A DNA stretch of 64,000 nt from Sipunculus nudus (taxonomy: Eukaryota; Annelida; Sipuncula; Golfingiida; Sipunculidae), in NCBI GenBank assembly GCA_026874595.1, contig CM049318.1:26626956-26690955 (forward strand), in the 5' to 3' direction. The notes under the pieces were generated by a model. It made no database searches. It saw only the letters and a program-made list of their open reading frames with translations, and was not told the origin of the DNA. Shown in pieces: positions 36,732 to 50,249 of the stretch. The position numbers were made by a program, and so were the translations under genes. Every line of letters starts with the position of its first letter. Within the stretch, counting starts at the first letter, position 1.

Positions 36732-37759
36732 TTGTCATTCTCTTTTTAACTGTCATTCTAAAAAAACATGCTTGACGATAACACATAAAAATAACCTCCT
36801 CTTTTTACATCAGAAATACTACATCTGCAGATGAACAAATGTGCCACAGTTTTAGTAGTTGAATGTTTGATCGAGATTGCGTACTTCCAGGAATGTGAAT
36901 AAAAGAATACGTAATGAGCATTTCGTAAAGATGACAATTAACCTCAGTTTCATGTTTGATCCCGTTTTAATGCCACTCAATTAATCGCTCAAATTCGAAT
37001 ATGATAATATCAGAAGATCCAAACCATCTATATAGCACCAAATGTAAAAAATGTTACTTCTGCTTATTTGGTCAAATCCGTATGGCGATCAAAAGAGTAG
37101 TGTACTCTTTCATTATATGCCAAAAGAACATTTTGGATTGACCGAGCAAGCAGACAACATAACATTTGATTAATCAGATATTGCATTTTTCTGTTATTCT
37201 GTCAAGACGACATAAAAATTCACATGTAATTCCATTAGGCATTTTTCAACATCTGCAGATAAAGTTATTTGCAATATTTTAAAGTTGAAAATTTGACGAA
37301 TATACCATATCCCAAGGGGGAATGAATCAAATATTGCGTAACTCTACTTTTAATTTAAATTTAACGTAAGCTATATTTTATATTTTAAAATACTTCGAAA
37401 TTGTTAGTTAACCCGAAATAAGTAAGGACATAGAATGAGAATCCGGGTTTTTTTATATACGCAACACTATCCAAAAAGAAGGCCTTACTCTGTTATACTC
37501 TTAGCCCATTCCTCAATTTATTAAACGGTTACAGGTGAAACTGCAAAGAACGGCTCAAATCTGTGCATTTCATTTCTTACTATTATTTTCACTATCTAAG
37601 TGTTAAGTTTAAAAAATTTACTATACCATGCTCTCTCCTCATCGTTTATATATTCACTGATCCTCCGCTCGTTATCGCACAGGTATTCTACAAAGACTGA
37701 GATTTGAACAGTGTACAGCATCTCACGAATATTCAACTACGCACCAACTAAATTAAGAC
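36732..37759 (+). repeat. Satellite monomer 37, type A (27/29 exchange product)
   Basis: 1,028 bp. The 5' part matches monomers 22/27 (CTAAAAAAACATGC, CATTTTGGATTG); the 3' part matches monomer 29 (CGTTTATATATTC rather than CGTTTATTTATTC). Loss of one A-B dimer between two such parents is implied. Private CTGCAGATAAAG breaks the second dyad. Confidence 0.93.
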
Positions 37760-38797
37760 TTGTCATTCCTATTTTAAATGTCTTTCTAATAAACATGCTT
37801 GACGATAACACATAAAAATAACCTCCTCTTTTTTTACATCAGAAATACTACAACATCTGCAAATGAACAAATGTGCCACAGTTTTAGTAGTTGAATGTTT
37901 GATCGAGATTGCGTAATTCCTGGAGAGTGAATAATAGATTACGTAATGAGCATTTCGTAAACAGGAAAATTAACCTCAGTTTCATGTTTGATCCCGTTTT
38001 AATGCCACTCAAATAATCGCTCAAATACGAATATGATCAAATCAGAGGAACCAAACAATCTATATTGAACCAAATGTAAAAAAAATGTTACTTCTGCTTA
38101 TTTGGTCAAATCCGTATGGCGATCAAAAGAGTAGTGTACTCTTTCATTATGTGCCAAACGAACATATTGGATTGACCAAGCAAGCAGACAACATTACATT
38201 TGATTAATCAGATACATTATTTTTCTGATATTCTGTCAAGACGACATTAAAATTCACAGTTTATTCCATCAGGCATTTTTCAACATCTGCAGATGAAGTT
38301 ATTTGCAATATTTTTAAGTTCAATATTTCATGAATATACAATATCCCAAGGGGAAATAATCAAATATTGCGTAACTCTAATTTTAATTTTAAGTTTAATG
38401 TAAGCTATATTTTCTTTTTAAGATACTTCGAAAATATTATAGTAAACTCGAAATAAGTAAGGGCATAGAATGAGAATCTGTTTTATTTTATATACGCAAC
38501 ACTATCCAAAAAGAAGACCTTACTCTGTTATACTCTTAGCCCATTCCTCAATTTATAAAAGGGTTCCAAGTGTAACTGCAAAGTAAGGCTCAAATCTTTG
38601 CATTTCATTTCTTACTATTATTTTCACTATCTAACTGTAAAGTTTAAAAAAAAATTACTATACCATGCTCTCTCCTCATCCTTGAGTGTATTCACTGATC
38701 CTCCGCTTATTTCTGCACAGGCATTCTACAAAGACTGAGATTTGAACAGTGTACAGCATCTCATGAATATTCAACTACGCACCAACTAAATTAAGAC
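37760..38797 (+). repeat. Satellite monomer 38, type B with an A patch
   Basis: 1,038 bp. Near-duplicate of monomer 30: the A-type TTAATGCCACTC patch near 37999-38010, CAAATACG, AAAATATTATAG and CCTTGAGTG. It immediately precedes the run of four C units. Confidence 0.95.
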
Positions 38798-39833
38798 TTG
38801 TCATTCTCTTTTTAACTGTCATTCTAATAAACATGCTTGACGATAACACATAAAAATAACCTCCTCTTTTTTACATCAGAAATACTACATCTGCAGATGA
38901 ACAAATGTGCCACAGTTTTAGTAGTTGAATGTTTGATCGAGATTGCGTACTTCCAGGAATGTGAATAAAAGAATACGTAATGAGCATTTCGTAAACAGGA
39001 AAATTAACCTCAGTTTCATGTTTGATCCCGTTTTTTCATGACACTCAAATAATCGCTCAAATTCGAATATGATCAAATCAGAGGAACCAAACAATCTATA
39101 TTGAACCAAATGTAAAAAAAATGTTACTTCTGCTTATTTGGTCAAATCCGTGTGGAGATCAAAAGAGTAGTGTACTCTTTCATTATGTGCCAAACGAACA
39201 TATTGGATTGACCGAGCAAGCAGACAACATTACATTTGATTAATCAGATACATTATTTTTCTGATATTCTGTCAAGACGACATTAAAATTCACAGTTTAT
39301 TCCATCAGGCATTTTTCATTATCTGCAGATGAAGTTATTTGCAATATTTTTAAGTTCAATATTTCATGAATATACAATATCCCAAAGGGAAATAATCAAA
39401 TATTGCGTAACTCTAATTTTAATTTTAAGTTTAATGTAAGCTATATTTTCTTTTTAAGATACTTCGAAAATGTTATAGTAAACTCGAAATAAGTAAGGGC
39501 ATAGAATGAGAATCTGTTTTATTTTATATACGCAACACTATCCAAAAAGAAGACCTTACTCTGTTATACTCTTAGCCCATTCCTCAATTTATAAAAGGGT
39601 TCCAAGTGTAACTGCAAAGTAAGGCTCAAATCTTTGCATTTCATTTCTTACTATTATTTTCACTATCTAACTGTAAAGTTTAAAAAAAAATTACTATACC
39701 ATGCTCTCTCCTCATCCTTTAGTGTATTCACTGATCCTCCGCTTATTTTTGCACAGGCATTCTACAAAGACTGAGATTTGAACAGTGTACAGCATCTCAT
39801 GAATATTCAACTACGCACCAACTAAATTAAGAC
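38798..39833 (+). repeat. Satellite monomer 39, type C (8-A form)
   Basis: 1,036 bp. Eight A residues after CCAAATGT. Carries CATTATCTGCAG and CCCAAAGGG. The 63-codon TTG-start frame at 38918-39109 (minus) reflects the mosaic only. Confidence 0.95.
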
Positions 39834-40870
39834 TTGTCATTCTCTTTTTAACTGTCATTCTAATAAACATGCTTGACGATAACACATAAAAATAACCTCC
39901 TCTTTTTTACATCAGAAATACTACATCTGCAGATGAACAAATGTGCCACAGTTTTAGTAGTTGAATGTTTGATCGAGATTGCGTACTTCCAGGAATGTGA
40001 ATAAAAGAATACGTAATGAGCATTTCGTAAACAGGAAAATTAACCTCAGTTTCATGTTTGATCCCGTTTTTTCATGACACTCAAATAATCGCTCAAATTC
40101 GAATATGATCAAATCAGAGGAACCAAACAATCTATATTGAACCAAATGTAAAAAAAAATGTTACTTCTGCTTATTTGGTCAAATCCGTGTGGAGATCAAA
40201 AGAGTAGTGTACTCTTTCATTATGTGCCAAACGAACATATTGGATTGACCGAGCAAGCAGACAACATTACATTTGATTAATCAGATACATTATTTTTCTG
40301 ATATTCTGTCAAGACGACATTAAAATTCACAGTTTATTCCATCAGGCATTTTTCATTATCTGCAGATGAAGTTATTTGCAATATTTTTAAGTTCAATATT
40401 TCATGAATATACAATATCCCAAAGGGAAATAATCAAATATTGCGTAACTCTAATTTTAATTTTAAGTTTAATGTAAGCTATATTTTCTTTTTAAGATACT
40501 TCGAAAATGTTATAGTAAACTCGAAATAAGTAAGGGCATAGAATGAGAATCTGTTTTATTTTATATACGCAACACTATCCAAAAAGAAGACCTTACTCTG
40601 TTATACTCTTAGCCCATTCCTCAATTTATAAAAGGGTTCCAAGTGTAACTGCAAAGTAAGGCTCAAATCTTTGCATTTCATTTCTTACTATTATTTTCAC
40701 TATCTAACTGTAAAGTTTAAAAAAAAATTACTATACCATGCTCTCTCCTCATCCTTTAGTGTATTCACTGATCCTCCGCTTATTTTTGCACAGGCATTCT
40801 ACAAAGACTGAGATTTGAACAGTGTACAGCATCTCATGAATATTCAACTACGCACCAACTAAATTAAGAC
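39834..40870 (+). repeat. Satellite monomer 40, type C (9-A form)
   Basis: 1,037 bp. Nine A residues after CCAAATGT, otherwise the same as monomer 39 as far as I can see. Confidence 0.95.
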
Positions 40871-41906
40871 TTGTCATTCTCTTTTTAACTGTCATTCTAA
40901 TAAACATGCTTGACGATAACACATAAAAATAACCTCCTCTTTTTTACATCAGAAATACTACATCTGCAGATGAACAAATGTGCCACAGTTTTAGTAGTTG
41001 AATGTTTGATCGAGATTGCGTACTTCCAGGAATGTGAATAAAAGAATACGTAATGAGCATTTCGTAAACAGGAAAATTAACCTCAGTTTCATGTTTGATC
41101 CCGTTTTTTCATGACACTCAAATAATCGCTCAAATTCGAATATGATCAAATCAGAGGAACCAAACAATCTATATTGAACCAAATGTAAAAAAAATGTTAC
41201 TTCTGCTTATTTGGTCAAATCCGTGTGGAGATCAAAAGAGTAGTGTACTCTTTCATTATGTGCCAAACGAACATATTGGATTGACCGAGCAAGCAGACAA
41301 CATTACATTTGATTAATCAGATACATTATTTTTCTGATATTCTGTCAAGACGACATTAAAATTCACAGTTTATTCCATCAGGCATTTTTCATTATCTGCA
41401 GATGAAGTTATTTGCAATATTTTTAAGTTCAATATTTCATGAATATACAATATCCCAAAGGGAAATAATCAAATATTGCGTAACTCTAATTTTAATTTTA
41501 AGTTTAATGTAAGCTATATTTTCTTTTTAAGATACTTCGAAAATGTTATAGTAAACTCGAAATAAGTAAGGGCATAGAATGAGAATCTGTTTTATTTTAT
41601 ATACGCAACACTATCCAAAAAGAAGACCTTACTCTGTTATACTCTTAGCCCATTCCTCAATTTATAAAAGGGTTCCAAGTGTAACTGCAAAGTAAGGCTC
41701 AAATCTTTGCATTTCATTTCTTACTATTATTTTCACTATCTAACTGTAAAGTTTAAAAAAAAATTACTATACCATGCTCTCTCCTCATCCTTTAGTGTAT
41801 TCACTGATCCTCCGCTTATTTTTGCACAGGCATTCTACAAAGACTGAGATTTGAACAGTGTACAGCATCTCATGAATATTCAACTACGCACCAACTAAAT
41901 TAAGAC
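40871..41906 (+). repeat. Satellite monomer 41, type C (8-A form)
   Basis: 1,036 bp. Eight A residues, matching monomer 39. Confidence 0.95.
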
Positions 41907-42943
41907 TTGTCATTCTCTTTTTAACTGTCATTCTAATAAACATGCTTGACGATAACACATAAAAATAACCTCCTCTTTTTTACATCAGAAATACTACATC
42001 TGCAGATGAACAAATGTGCCACAGTTTTAGTAGTTGAATGTTTGATCGAGATTGCGTACTTCCAGGAATGTGAATAAAAGAATACGTAATGAGCATTTCG
42101 TAAACAGGAAAATTAACCTCAGTTTCATGTTTGATCCCGTTTTTTCATGACACTCAAATAATCGCTCAAATTCGAATATGATCAAATCAGAGGAACCAAA
42201 CAATCTATATTGAACCAAATGTAAAAAAAAATGTTACTTCTGCTTATTTGGTCAAATCCGTGTGGAGATCAAAAGAGTAGTGTACTCTTTCATTATGTGC
42301 CAAACGAACATATTGGATTGACCGAGCAAGCAGACAACATTACATTTGATTAATCAGATACATTATTTTTCTGATATTCTGTCAAGACGACATTAAAATT
42401 CACAGTTTATTCCATCAGGCATTTTTCATTATCTGCAGATGAAGTTATTTGCAATATTTTTAAGTTCAATATTTCATGAATATACAATATCCCAAAGGGA
42501 AATAATCAAATATTGCGTAACTCTAATTTTAATTTTAAGTTTAATGTAAGCTATATTTTCTTTTTAAGATACTTCGAAAATGTTATAGTAAACTCGAAAT
42601 AAGTAAGGGCATAGAATGAGAATCTGTTTTATTTTATATACGCAACACTATCCAAAAAGAAGACCTTACTCTGTTATACTCTTAGCCCATTCCTCAATTT
42701 ATAAAAGGGTTCCAAGTGTAACTGCAAAGTAAGGCTCAAATCTTTGCATTTCATTTCTTACTATTATTTTCACTATCTAACTGTAAAGTTTAAAAAAAAA
42801 TTACTATACCATGCTCTCTCCTCATCCTTTAGTGTATTCACTGATCCTCCGCTTATTTTTGCACAGGCATTCTACAAAGACTGAGATTTGAACAGTGTAC
42901 AGCATCTCATGAATATTCAACTACGCACCAACTAAATTAAGAC
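41907..42943 (+). repeat. Satellite monomer 42, type C (9-A form)
   Basis: 1,037 bp. Nine A residues, matching monomer 40. It is followed by an A unit with CTCTTTTTTACATC rather than the TTTTTCACATC seen after other C units. Confidence 0.95.
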
Positions 42944-43971
42944 TTGTCATTCTCTTTTTAACTGTCATTCTAATAAACATGCTTGACGATAACACATAAA
43001 AATAACCTCCTCTTTTTTACATCAGAAATACTACATCTGCAGATGAACAAATGTGCCACAGTTTTAGTAGTTGAATGTTTGATCGAGATTGCGTACTTCC
43101 AGGAATGTGAATAAAAGAATACGTAATGAGCATTTCGTAAAGATGACAATTAACCTCAGTTTCATGTTTGATCCCGTTTTAATGCCACTCAATTAATCGC
43201 TCAAATTCGAATATGATAATATCAGAAGATCCAAACCATCTATATAGCACCAAATGTAAAAAATGTTACTTCTGCTTATTTGGTCAAATCCGTATGGCGA
43301 TCAAAAGAGTAGTGTACTCTTTCATTATATGCCAAAAGAACATATTGGATTGACCGAGCAAGCAGACAACATAACATTTGATTAATCAGATATTGCATTT
43401 TTCTGTTATTCTGTCAAGACGACATAAAAATTCACATGTAATTCCATTAGGCATTTTTCAACATCTGCAGATGAAGTTATTTGCAATATTTTAAAGTTGA
43501 AAATTTGACGAATATACCATATCCCAAGGGGGAATGAATCAAATATTGCGTAACTCTACTTTTAATTTTAATTTAACGTAAGCTATATTTTATATTTTAA
43601 AATACTTCGAAATTGTTAGTTAACCCGAAATAAGTAAGGACATAGAATGAGAATCCGGGTTTTTTTATATACGCAACACTATCCAAAAAGAAGGCCTTAC
43701 TCTGTTATACTCTTAGCCCATTCCTCAATTTATTAAACGGTTACAGGTGAAACTGCAAAGAACGGCTCAAATCTGTGCATTTCATTTCTTACTATTATTT
43801 TCACTATCTAAGTGTTAAGTTTAAAAAATTTACTATACCATGCTCTCTCCTCATCGTTTATATATTCACTGATCCTCCGCTCGTTATCGCACAGGTATTC
43901 TACAAAGACTGAGATTTGAACAGTGTACAGCATCTAACGAATATTCAACTACGCACCAACTAAATTAAGAC
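42944..43971 (+). repeat. Satellite monomer 43, type A
   Basis: 1,028 bp. TTTTAATTTTAATTTAACG (most A units have TTTAATTTAAATTTAACG) and end CATCTAACG, both shared with monomer 46. Confidence 0.95.
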
Positions 43972-45007
43972 TTGTCAATCCTATTTTAAATGTCTTTCTA
44001 ATAAACATGCTTGACGATAACACATAAAAATAACCTCCTTTTTTTACATCAGAAATACTACAACATCTGCAAATGAACAAATGTGCCACAGTTTTAGTAG
44101 TTGAATGTTTGATCGAGATTGCGTAATTCCTGGAGAGTGAATAATAGATTACGTAATGAGCATTTCGTAAACAGGAAAATTAACCTCAGTTTCATGTTTG
44201 ATCCCGTTTTAATGCCACTCAAATAATCGCTCAAATACGAATATGATCAAATCAGAGGAACCAAACAATCTATATTGAACCAAATGTAAAAAAAATGTTA
44301 CTTCTGCTTATTTGGTCAAATCCGTATGGCGATCAAAAGAGTAGTGTACTCTTTCATTATGTGCCAAACGAACATATTGGATTGACCAAGCAAGCAGACA
44401 ACATTACATTTGATTAATCAGATACATTATTTTTCTGATATTCTGTCAAGACGACATTAAAATTCACAGTTTATTCCATCAGGCATTTTTCAACATCTGC
44501 AGATGAAGTTATTTGCAATATTTTTAAGTTCAATATTTCATGAATATACAATATCCCAAGGGGAAATAATCAAATATTGCGTAACTCTAATTTTAATTTT
44601 AAGTTTAATGTAAGCTATATTTTCTTTTTAAGATACTTCGAAAATATTATAGTAAACTCGAAATAAGTAAGGGCATAGAATGAGAATCTGTTTTATTTTA
44701 TATACGCAACACTATCCAAAAAGAAGACCTTACTCTGTTATACTCTTAGCCCATTCCTCAATTTATAAAAGGGTTCCAAGTGTAACTGCAAAGTAAGGCT
44801 CAAATCTTTGCATTTCATTTCTTACTATTATTTTCACTATCTAACTGTAAAGTTTAAAAAAAAATTACTATACCATGCTCTCTCCTCATCCTTGAGTGTA
44901 TTCACTGATCCTCCGCTTATTTCTGCACAGGCATTCTACAAAGACTGAGATTTGAACAGTGTACAGCATCTCATGAATATTCAACTACGCACCAACTAAA
45001 TTAAGAC
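43972..45007 (+). repeat. Satellite monomer 44, type B with an A patch
   Basis: 1,036 bp. The 5' end matches the monomer 18 lineage (TTGTCAATCC); from the A-type patch near 44209-44220 on it matches monomers 30/38 (CAAATACG, AAAATATTATAG, CCTTGAGTG). It precedes a C unit. Confidence 0.94.
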
Positions 45008-46044
45008 TTGTCATTCTCTTTTTAACTGTCATTCTAATAAACATGCTTGACGATAACACATAAAAATAACCTCCTCTTTTTTACATCAGAAATACTACAT
45101 CTGCAGATGAACAAATGTGCCACAGTTTTAGTAGTTGAATGTTTGATCGAGATTGCGTACTTCCAGGAATGTGAATAAAAGAATACGTAATGAGCATTTC
45201 GTAAACAGGAAAATTAACCTCAGTTTCATGTTTGATCCCGTTTTTTCATGACACTCAAATAATCGCTCAAATTCGAATATGATCAAATCAGAGGAACCAA
45301 ACAATCTATATTGAACCAAATGTAAAAAAAATGTTACTTCTGCTTATTTGGTCAAATCCGTGTGGAGATCAAAAGAGTAGTGTACTCTTTCATTATGTGC
45401 CAAACGAACATATTGGATTGACCGAGCAAGCAGACAACATTACATTTGATTAATCAGATACATTATTTTTCTGATATTCTGTCAAGACGACATTAAAATT
45501 CACAGTTTATTCCATCAGGCATTTTTCATTATCTGCAGATGAAGTTATTTGCAATATTTTTAAGTTCAATATTTCATGAATATACAATATCCCAAAGGGA
45601 AATAATCAAATATTGCGTAACTCTAATTTTAATTTTAAGTTTAATGTAAGCTATATTTTCTTTTTAAGATACTTCGAAAATGTTATAGTAAACTCGAAAT
45701 AAGTAAGGGCATAGAATGAGAATCTGTTTTATTTTATATACGCAACACTATCCAAAAAGAAGACCTTACTCTGTTATACTCTTAGCCCATTCCTCAATTT
45801 ATAAAAGGGTTCCAAGTGTAACTGCAAAGTAAGGCTCAAATCTTTGCATTTCATTTCTTACTATTATTTTCACTATCTAACTGTAAAGTTTAAAAAAAAA
45901 ATTACTATACCATGCTCTCTCCTCATCGTTTAGTGTATTCACTGATCCTCCGCTTATTTTTGCACAGGCATTCTACAAAGACTGAGATTTGAACAGTGTA
46001 CAGCATCTCATGAATATTCAACTACGCACCAACTAAATTAAGAC
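45008..46044 (+). repeat. Satellite monomer 45, type C
   Basis: 1,037 bp. CCCAAAGGG ties it to the C4 block, while CATCGTTTAG and the following TTTTTCACATC tie its 3' side to the C units at 4125 and 15499. Incidental 63-codon minus frame at 45128-45319. Confidence 0.95.
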
Positions 46045-47072
46045 TTGTCATTCTCTTTTTAACTGTCATTCTAATAAACATGCTTGACGATAACACATAA
46101 AAATAACCTCCTCTTTTTCACATCAGAAATACTACATCTGCAGATGAACAAATGTGCCACAGTTTTAGTAGTTGAATGTTTGATCGAGATTGCGTACTTC
46201 CAGGAATGTGAATAAAAGAATACGTAATGAGCATTTCGTAAAGATGACAATTAACCTCAGTTTCATGTTTGATCCCGTTTTAATGCCACTCAATTAATCG
46301 CTCAAATTCGAATATGATAATATCAGAAGATCCAAACCATCTATATAGCACCAAATGTAAAAAATGTTACTTCTGCTTATTTGGTCAAATCCGTATGGCG
46401 ATCAAAAGAGTAGTGTACTCTTTCATTATATGCCAAAAGAACATATTGGATTGACCGAGCAAGCAGACAACATAACATTTGATTAATCAGATATTGCATT
46501 TTTCTGTTATTCTGTCAAGACGACATAAAAATTCACATGTAATTCCATTAGGCATTTTTCAACATCTGCAGATGAAGTTATTTGCAATATTTTAAAGTTG
46601 AAAATTTGACGAATATACCATATCCCAAGGGGGAATGAATCAAATATTGCGTAACTCTACTTTTAATTTTAATTTAACGTAAGCTATATTTTATATTTTA
46701 AAATACTTCGAAATTGTTAGTTAACCCGAAATAAGTAAGGACATAGAATGAGAATCCGGGTTTTTTTATATACGCAACACTATCCAAAAAGAAGGCCTTA
46801 CTCTGTTATACTCTTAGCCCATTCCTCAATTTATTAAACGGTTACAGGTGAAACTGCAAAGAACGGCTCAAATCTGTGCATTTCATTTCTTACTATTATT
46901 TTCACTATCTAAGTGTTAAGTTTAAAAAATTTACTATACCATGCTCTCTCCTCATCGTTTATATATTCACTGATCCTCCGCTCGTTATCGCACAGGTATT
47001 CTACAAAGACTGAGATTTGAACAGTGTACAGCATCTAACGAATATTCAACTACGCACCAACTAAATTAAGAC
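46045..47072 (+). repeat. Satellite monomer 46, type A
   Basis: 1,028 bp. Begins CTCTTTTTCACATC; TTTTAATTTTAATTTAACG and CATCTAACG shared with monomer 43. Confidence 0.95.
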
Positions 47073-48109
47073 TTGTCAATCCTATTTTAAATGTCTTTCT
47101 AATAAACATGCTTGACGATAACACATAAAAATAACCTCCTTTTTTTACATCAGAAATACTACAACATCTGCAAATGAACAAATGTGCCACAGTTTTAGTA
47201 GTTGAATGTTTGATCGAGATTGCGTAATTCCTGGAGAGTGAATAATAGATTACGTAATGAGCATTTCGTAAACAGGAAAATTAACCTCAGTTTCATGTTT
47301 GATCCCGTTTTTCATGACACTCAAATAATCGCTCAAATTCGAATATGATCAAATCAGAGGAACCAAACAATCTATTTTGAACCAAATGTAAAAAAAATGT
47401 TACTTCTGCTTATTTGGTCAAATCCGTATGGCGATCAAAAGAGTAGTGTACTCTTTCATTATGTGCCAAACGAACATATTGGATTGACCAAGCAAGCAGA
47501 CAACATTACATTTGATTAATCAGATACATTATTTTTCTGATATTCTGTCAAGACGACATTAAAATTCACAGTTTATTCCATCAGGCATTTTTCAACATCT
47601 GCAGATGAAGTTATTTGCAATATTTTTAAGTTCAATATTTCATGAATATACAATATCCCAAGGGGAAATAATCAAATATTGCGTAACTCTAATTTTAATT
47701 TTAAGTTTAATGTAAGCTATATTTTCTTTTTAAGATACTTCGAAAATGTTATAGTAAACTCGAAATAAGTAAGGGCATAGAATGAGAATCTGTTTTATTT
47801 TATATACGCAACCCTATCCAAAAAGAAGACCTCACTCTGTTATACTCTTAGCCCATTCCTCAATTTATAAAAGGGTTCCAAGTGTAACTGCAAAGTAAGG
47901 CTCAAATCTTTGCATTACATTTCTTACTATTATTTTCACTATCTAACTGTAAAGTTTAAAAAAAAATTACTATACCATGCTCTCTCCTCATCCTTTAGTG
48001 TATTCACTGATCCTCCGCTTATTTTTGCACAGGCATTCTACAAAGACTGAGATTTGAACAGTGTACAGCATCTCATGAATATTCACTTACGCACCAACTA
48101 AATTAAGAC
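47073..48109 (+). repeat. Satellite monomer 47, type B
   Basis: 1,037 bp. Monomer 18/23 lineage (TTGTCAATCC, CTCACTCTG, CATTACATTTC, ATTCACTTACG); private CGCAACCCTATCC. Confidence 0.95.
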
Positions 48110-49219
48110 TTGTCATTCTCTTTTTAACTGTCATTCTAATAAACATGCTTGACGATAACACATAAAAATAACCTCCTCTTTTTTACATCAGAAATACTAC
48201 ATCTGCAGATGAACAAATGTGCCACAGTTTTAGTAGTTGAATGTTTGATCGAGATTGCGTACTTCCAGGAATGTGAATAAAAGAATACGTAATGAGCATT
48301 TCGTAAAGATGACAATTAACCTCAGTTTCATGTTTGATCCCGTTTTAATGCCACTCAATTAATCGCTCAAATTCGAATATGATAATATCAGAAGATCCAA
48401 ACCATCTTTATAGCACCAAATGTAAAAAATGTTACTTCTGCTTATTTGGTCAAATCCGTATGGCGATCAAAAGAGTAGTGTACTCCTTCATTATATGCCA
48501 AAAGAACATATTGGATTGACCGAGCAAGCAGACAACATAACATTTGATTAATCAGATATTGCATTTTTCTGTTATTCTGTCAAGACGACATAAAAATTCA
48601 CATGTAATTCCATTAGGCATTTTTCAACATCTGCAGATGAAGTTATTTGCATTATTTTAAAGTTGAAAATTTGACGAATATACCATATCCCAAGGGGGAA
48701 TGAATCAAATATTGCGTAACTCTACTTTTAATTTAAATTTAAGTTCAATATTTCATTAATATACAATATCCCAAGGGGAAATAATCAAATATTGCGTAAC
48801 TCTCCTTTAATTTAAATTTAACGTAAGCTATATTTTCTATTTTAAAATACTTCGAAATTGTTAGTTAACCCGAAATAAGTAAGGACATAGAATGAGAATC
48901 CGGGTTTTTTTATATACGCAACACTATCCAAAAGGAAGGCCTTACTCTGTTATACTCTTAGCCCATTCCTCAATTTATTAAACGGTTACAGGTGAAACTG
49001 CAAAGAACGGCTCAAATCTTGGCATTTCATTTCTTACTATTATTTTCACTATCTAACTGTAAAGTTTAAAAAAAAATTACTATACCATGCTCTCTCCTCA
49101 TCCTTTAGTGTATTCACTGATCCTCCGCTTATTTTTGCACAGGCATTCTACAAAGACTGAGATTTGAACAGTGTACAGCATCTCATGAATATTCAACTAT
49201 GCACCAACTAAATTAAGAC
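48110..49219 (+). repeat. Satellite monomer 48, type A'
   Basis: 1,110 bp. Insertion at 48743-48821, B-type 3' end. Private CATCTTTATAGC. The duplicated A tract after the insertion reads CTCTCCTTTAATTT, one base shorter than in the other A' units. Confidence 0.94.
48743..48821 (+). repeat. 79-bp chimeric insertion in A' (copy 3)
   Basis: Same junctions and TTCATTAATAT change as the 80-bp insertions at 19231 and 24475, minus one base through the CTCTCC change. It predates the spread of the five-unit repeat. Confidence 0.9.
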
Positions 49220-50249
49220 TTGTCATTCTCTTTTTAACTGTCATTCTAATAAACATGCTTGACGATAACACATAAAAATAACCTCCTCTTTTTTACATCA
49301 GAAATACTACATCTGCAGATGAACAAATGTGCCACAGTTTTAGTAGTTGAATGTTTGATCGAGATTGCGTACTTCCAGGAATGTGAATAAAAGAATATGT
49401 AAAGAGCATTTCGTAAAGATGACAATTAACCTCAGTTTCATGTTTGATCCCGTTTTAATGCCACTCAATTAATCGCTTAAATTCGAATATGATAATATCA
49501 GAAGATCCAAACCATCTATATAGCACCAAATGTAAAAAATGTTACTTCTGTTTATTTGATCAAATCCGTATGGCGATCAAAAGAGTAGTGTACTCTTTCA
49601 TTATATGCCAAAAGAACATATTGGATTGACCGAGCAAGCAAACAACATAACATTTGATTAATCAGATATTGCATTTTTCTGTTATTCTGTCAAGACGACA
49701 TAAAAATTCACATGTAATTCCATTAGGCATTTTTCAACATCTGCAGATGAAGTTATTTGCAATATTTTAAAGTTGAAAATTTGACGAATATACCATATCC
49801 CAAGGGGGAATGAATCAAATATTGCGTAACTCTACTTTTAATTTAAATTTAACCTAAGCTATATTTTCTATTTTAAAATACTTCGAAATTGTTAGTTAAC
49901 CCGAAATAAGTAAGGACATAGAATGAGAATCCGGGTTTTTTTTTATATACGCAACACTATCCAAAAAGAAGGCCTTACTCTGTTATACTCTTAGCCCATT
50001 CCTCAATTTATTAAACGGTTACAGGTGAAACTGCAAAGAACAGCTCAAATCTGTGCATTTCATTTCTTACTATTATTTTCACTATCTAAGTGTTAAGTTT
50101 AAAAAATTTACTATACCATGCTCTCTCCTCATCGTTTATTTATTCACTGATCCTCCGCTCGTTATCGCACAGGTATTCTACAAAGACTGAGATTTGAACA
50201 GTGTACAGCACCTCACGAATATTCAACTACGCACCAACTAAATTAAGAC
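49220..50249 (+). repeat. Satellite monomer 49, type A
   Basis: 1,030 bp. ATATGTAAAGAGC and TTTGATCAAATCC as in monomers 20/25, but GTGTACTCTTTC and GACCGAGC as in ordinary A units. Private TGTTTATTTGATC, GCAAACAAC, TTAACCTAAGC and CACCTCACG. Confidence 0.95.

Larger units (their letters stand above)
38798..42943 (+). repeat. Higher-order block: four consecutive C units
   Basis: Units at 38798, 39834, 40871 and 41907 with lengths 1,036, 1,037, 1,036 and 1,037. By eye they differ only in one poly-A tract, which alternates 8, 9, 8, 9. All four carry CCCAAAGGGAAAT (other C units at 4125 and 15499 read CCCAAGGGGAAAT) and CATCCTTTAG. This is the youngest-looking expansion in the window. Confidence 0.94.
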
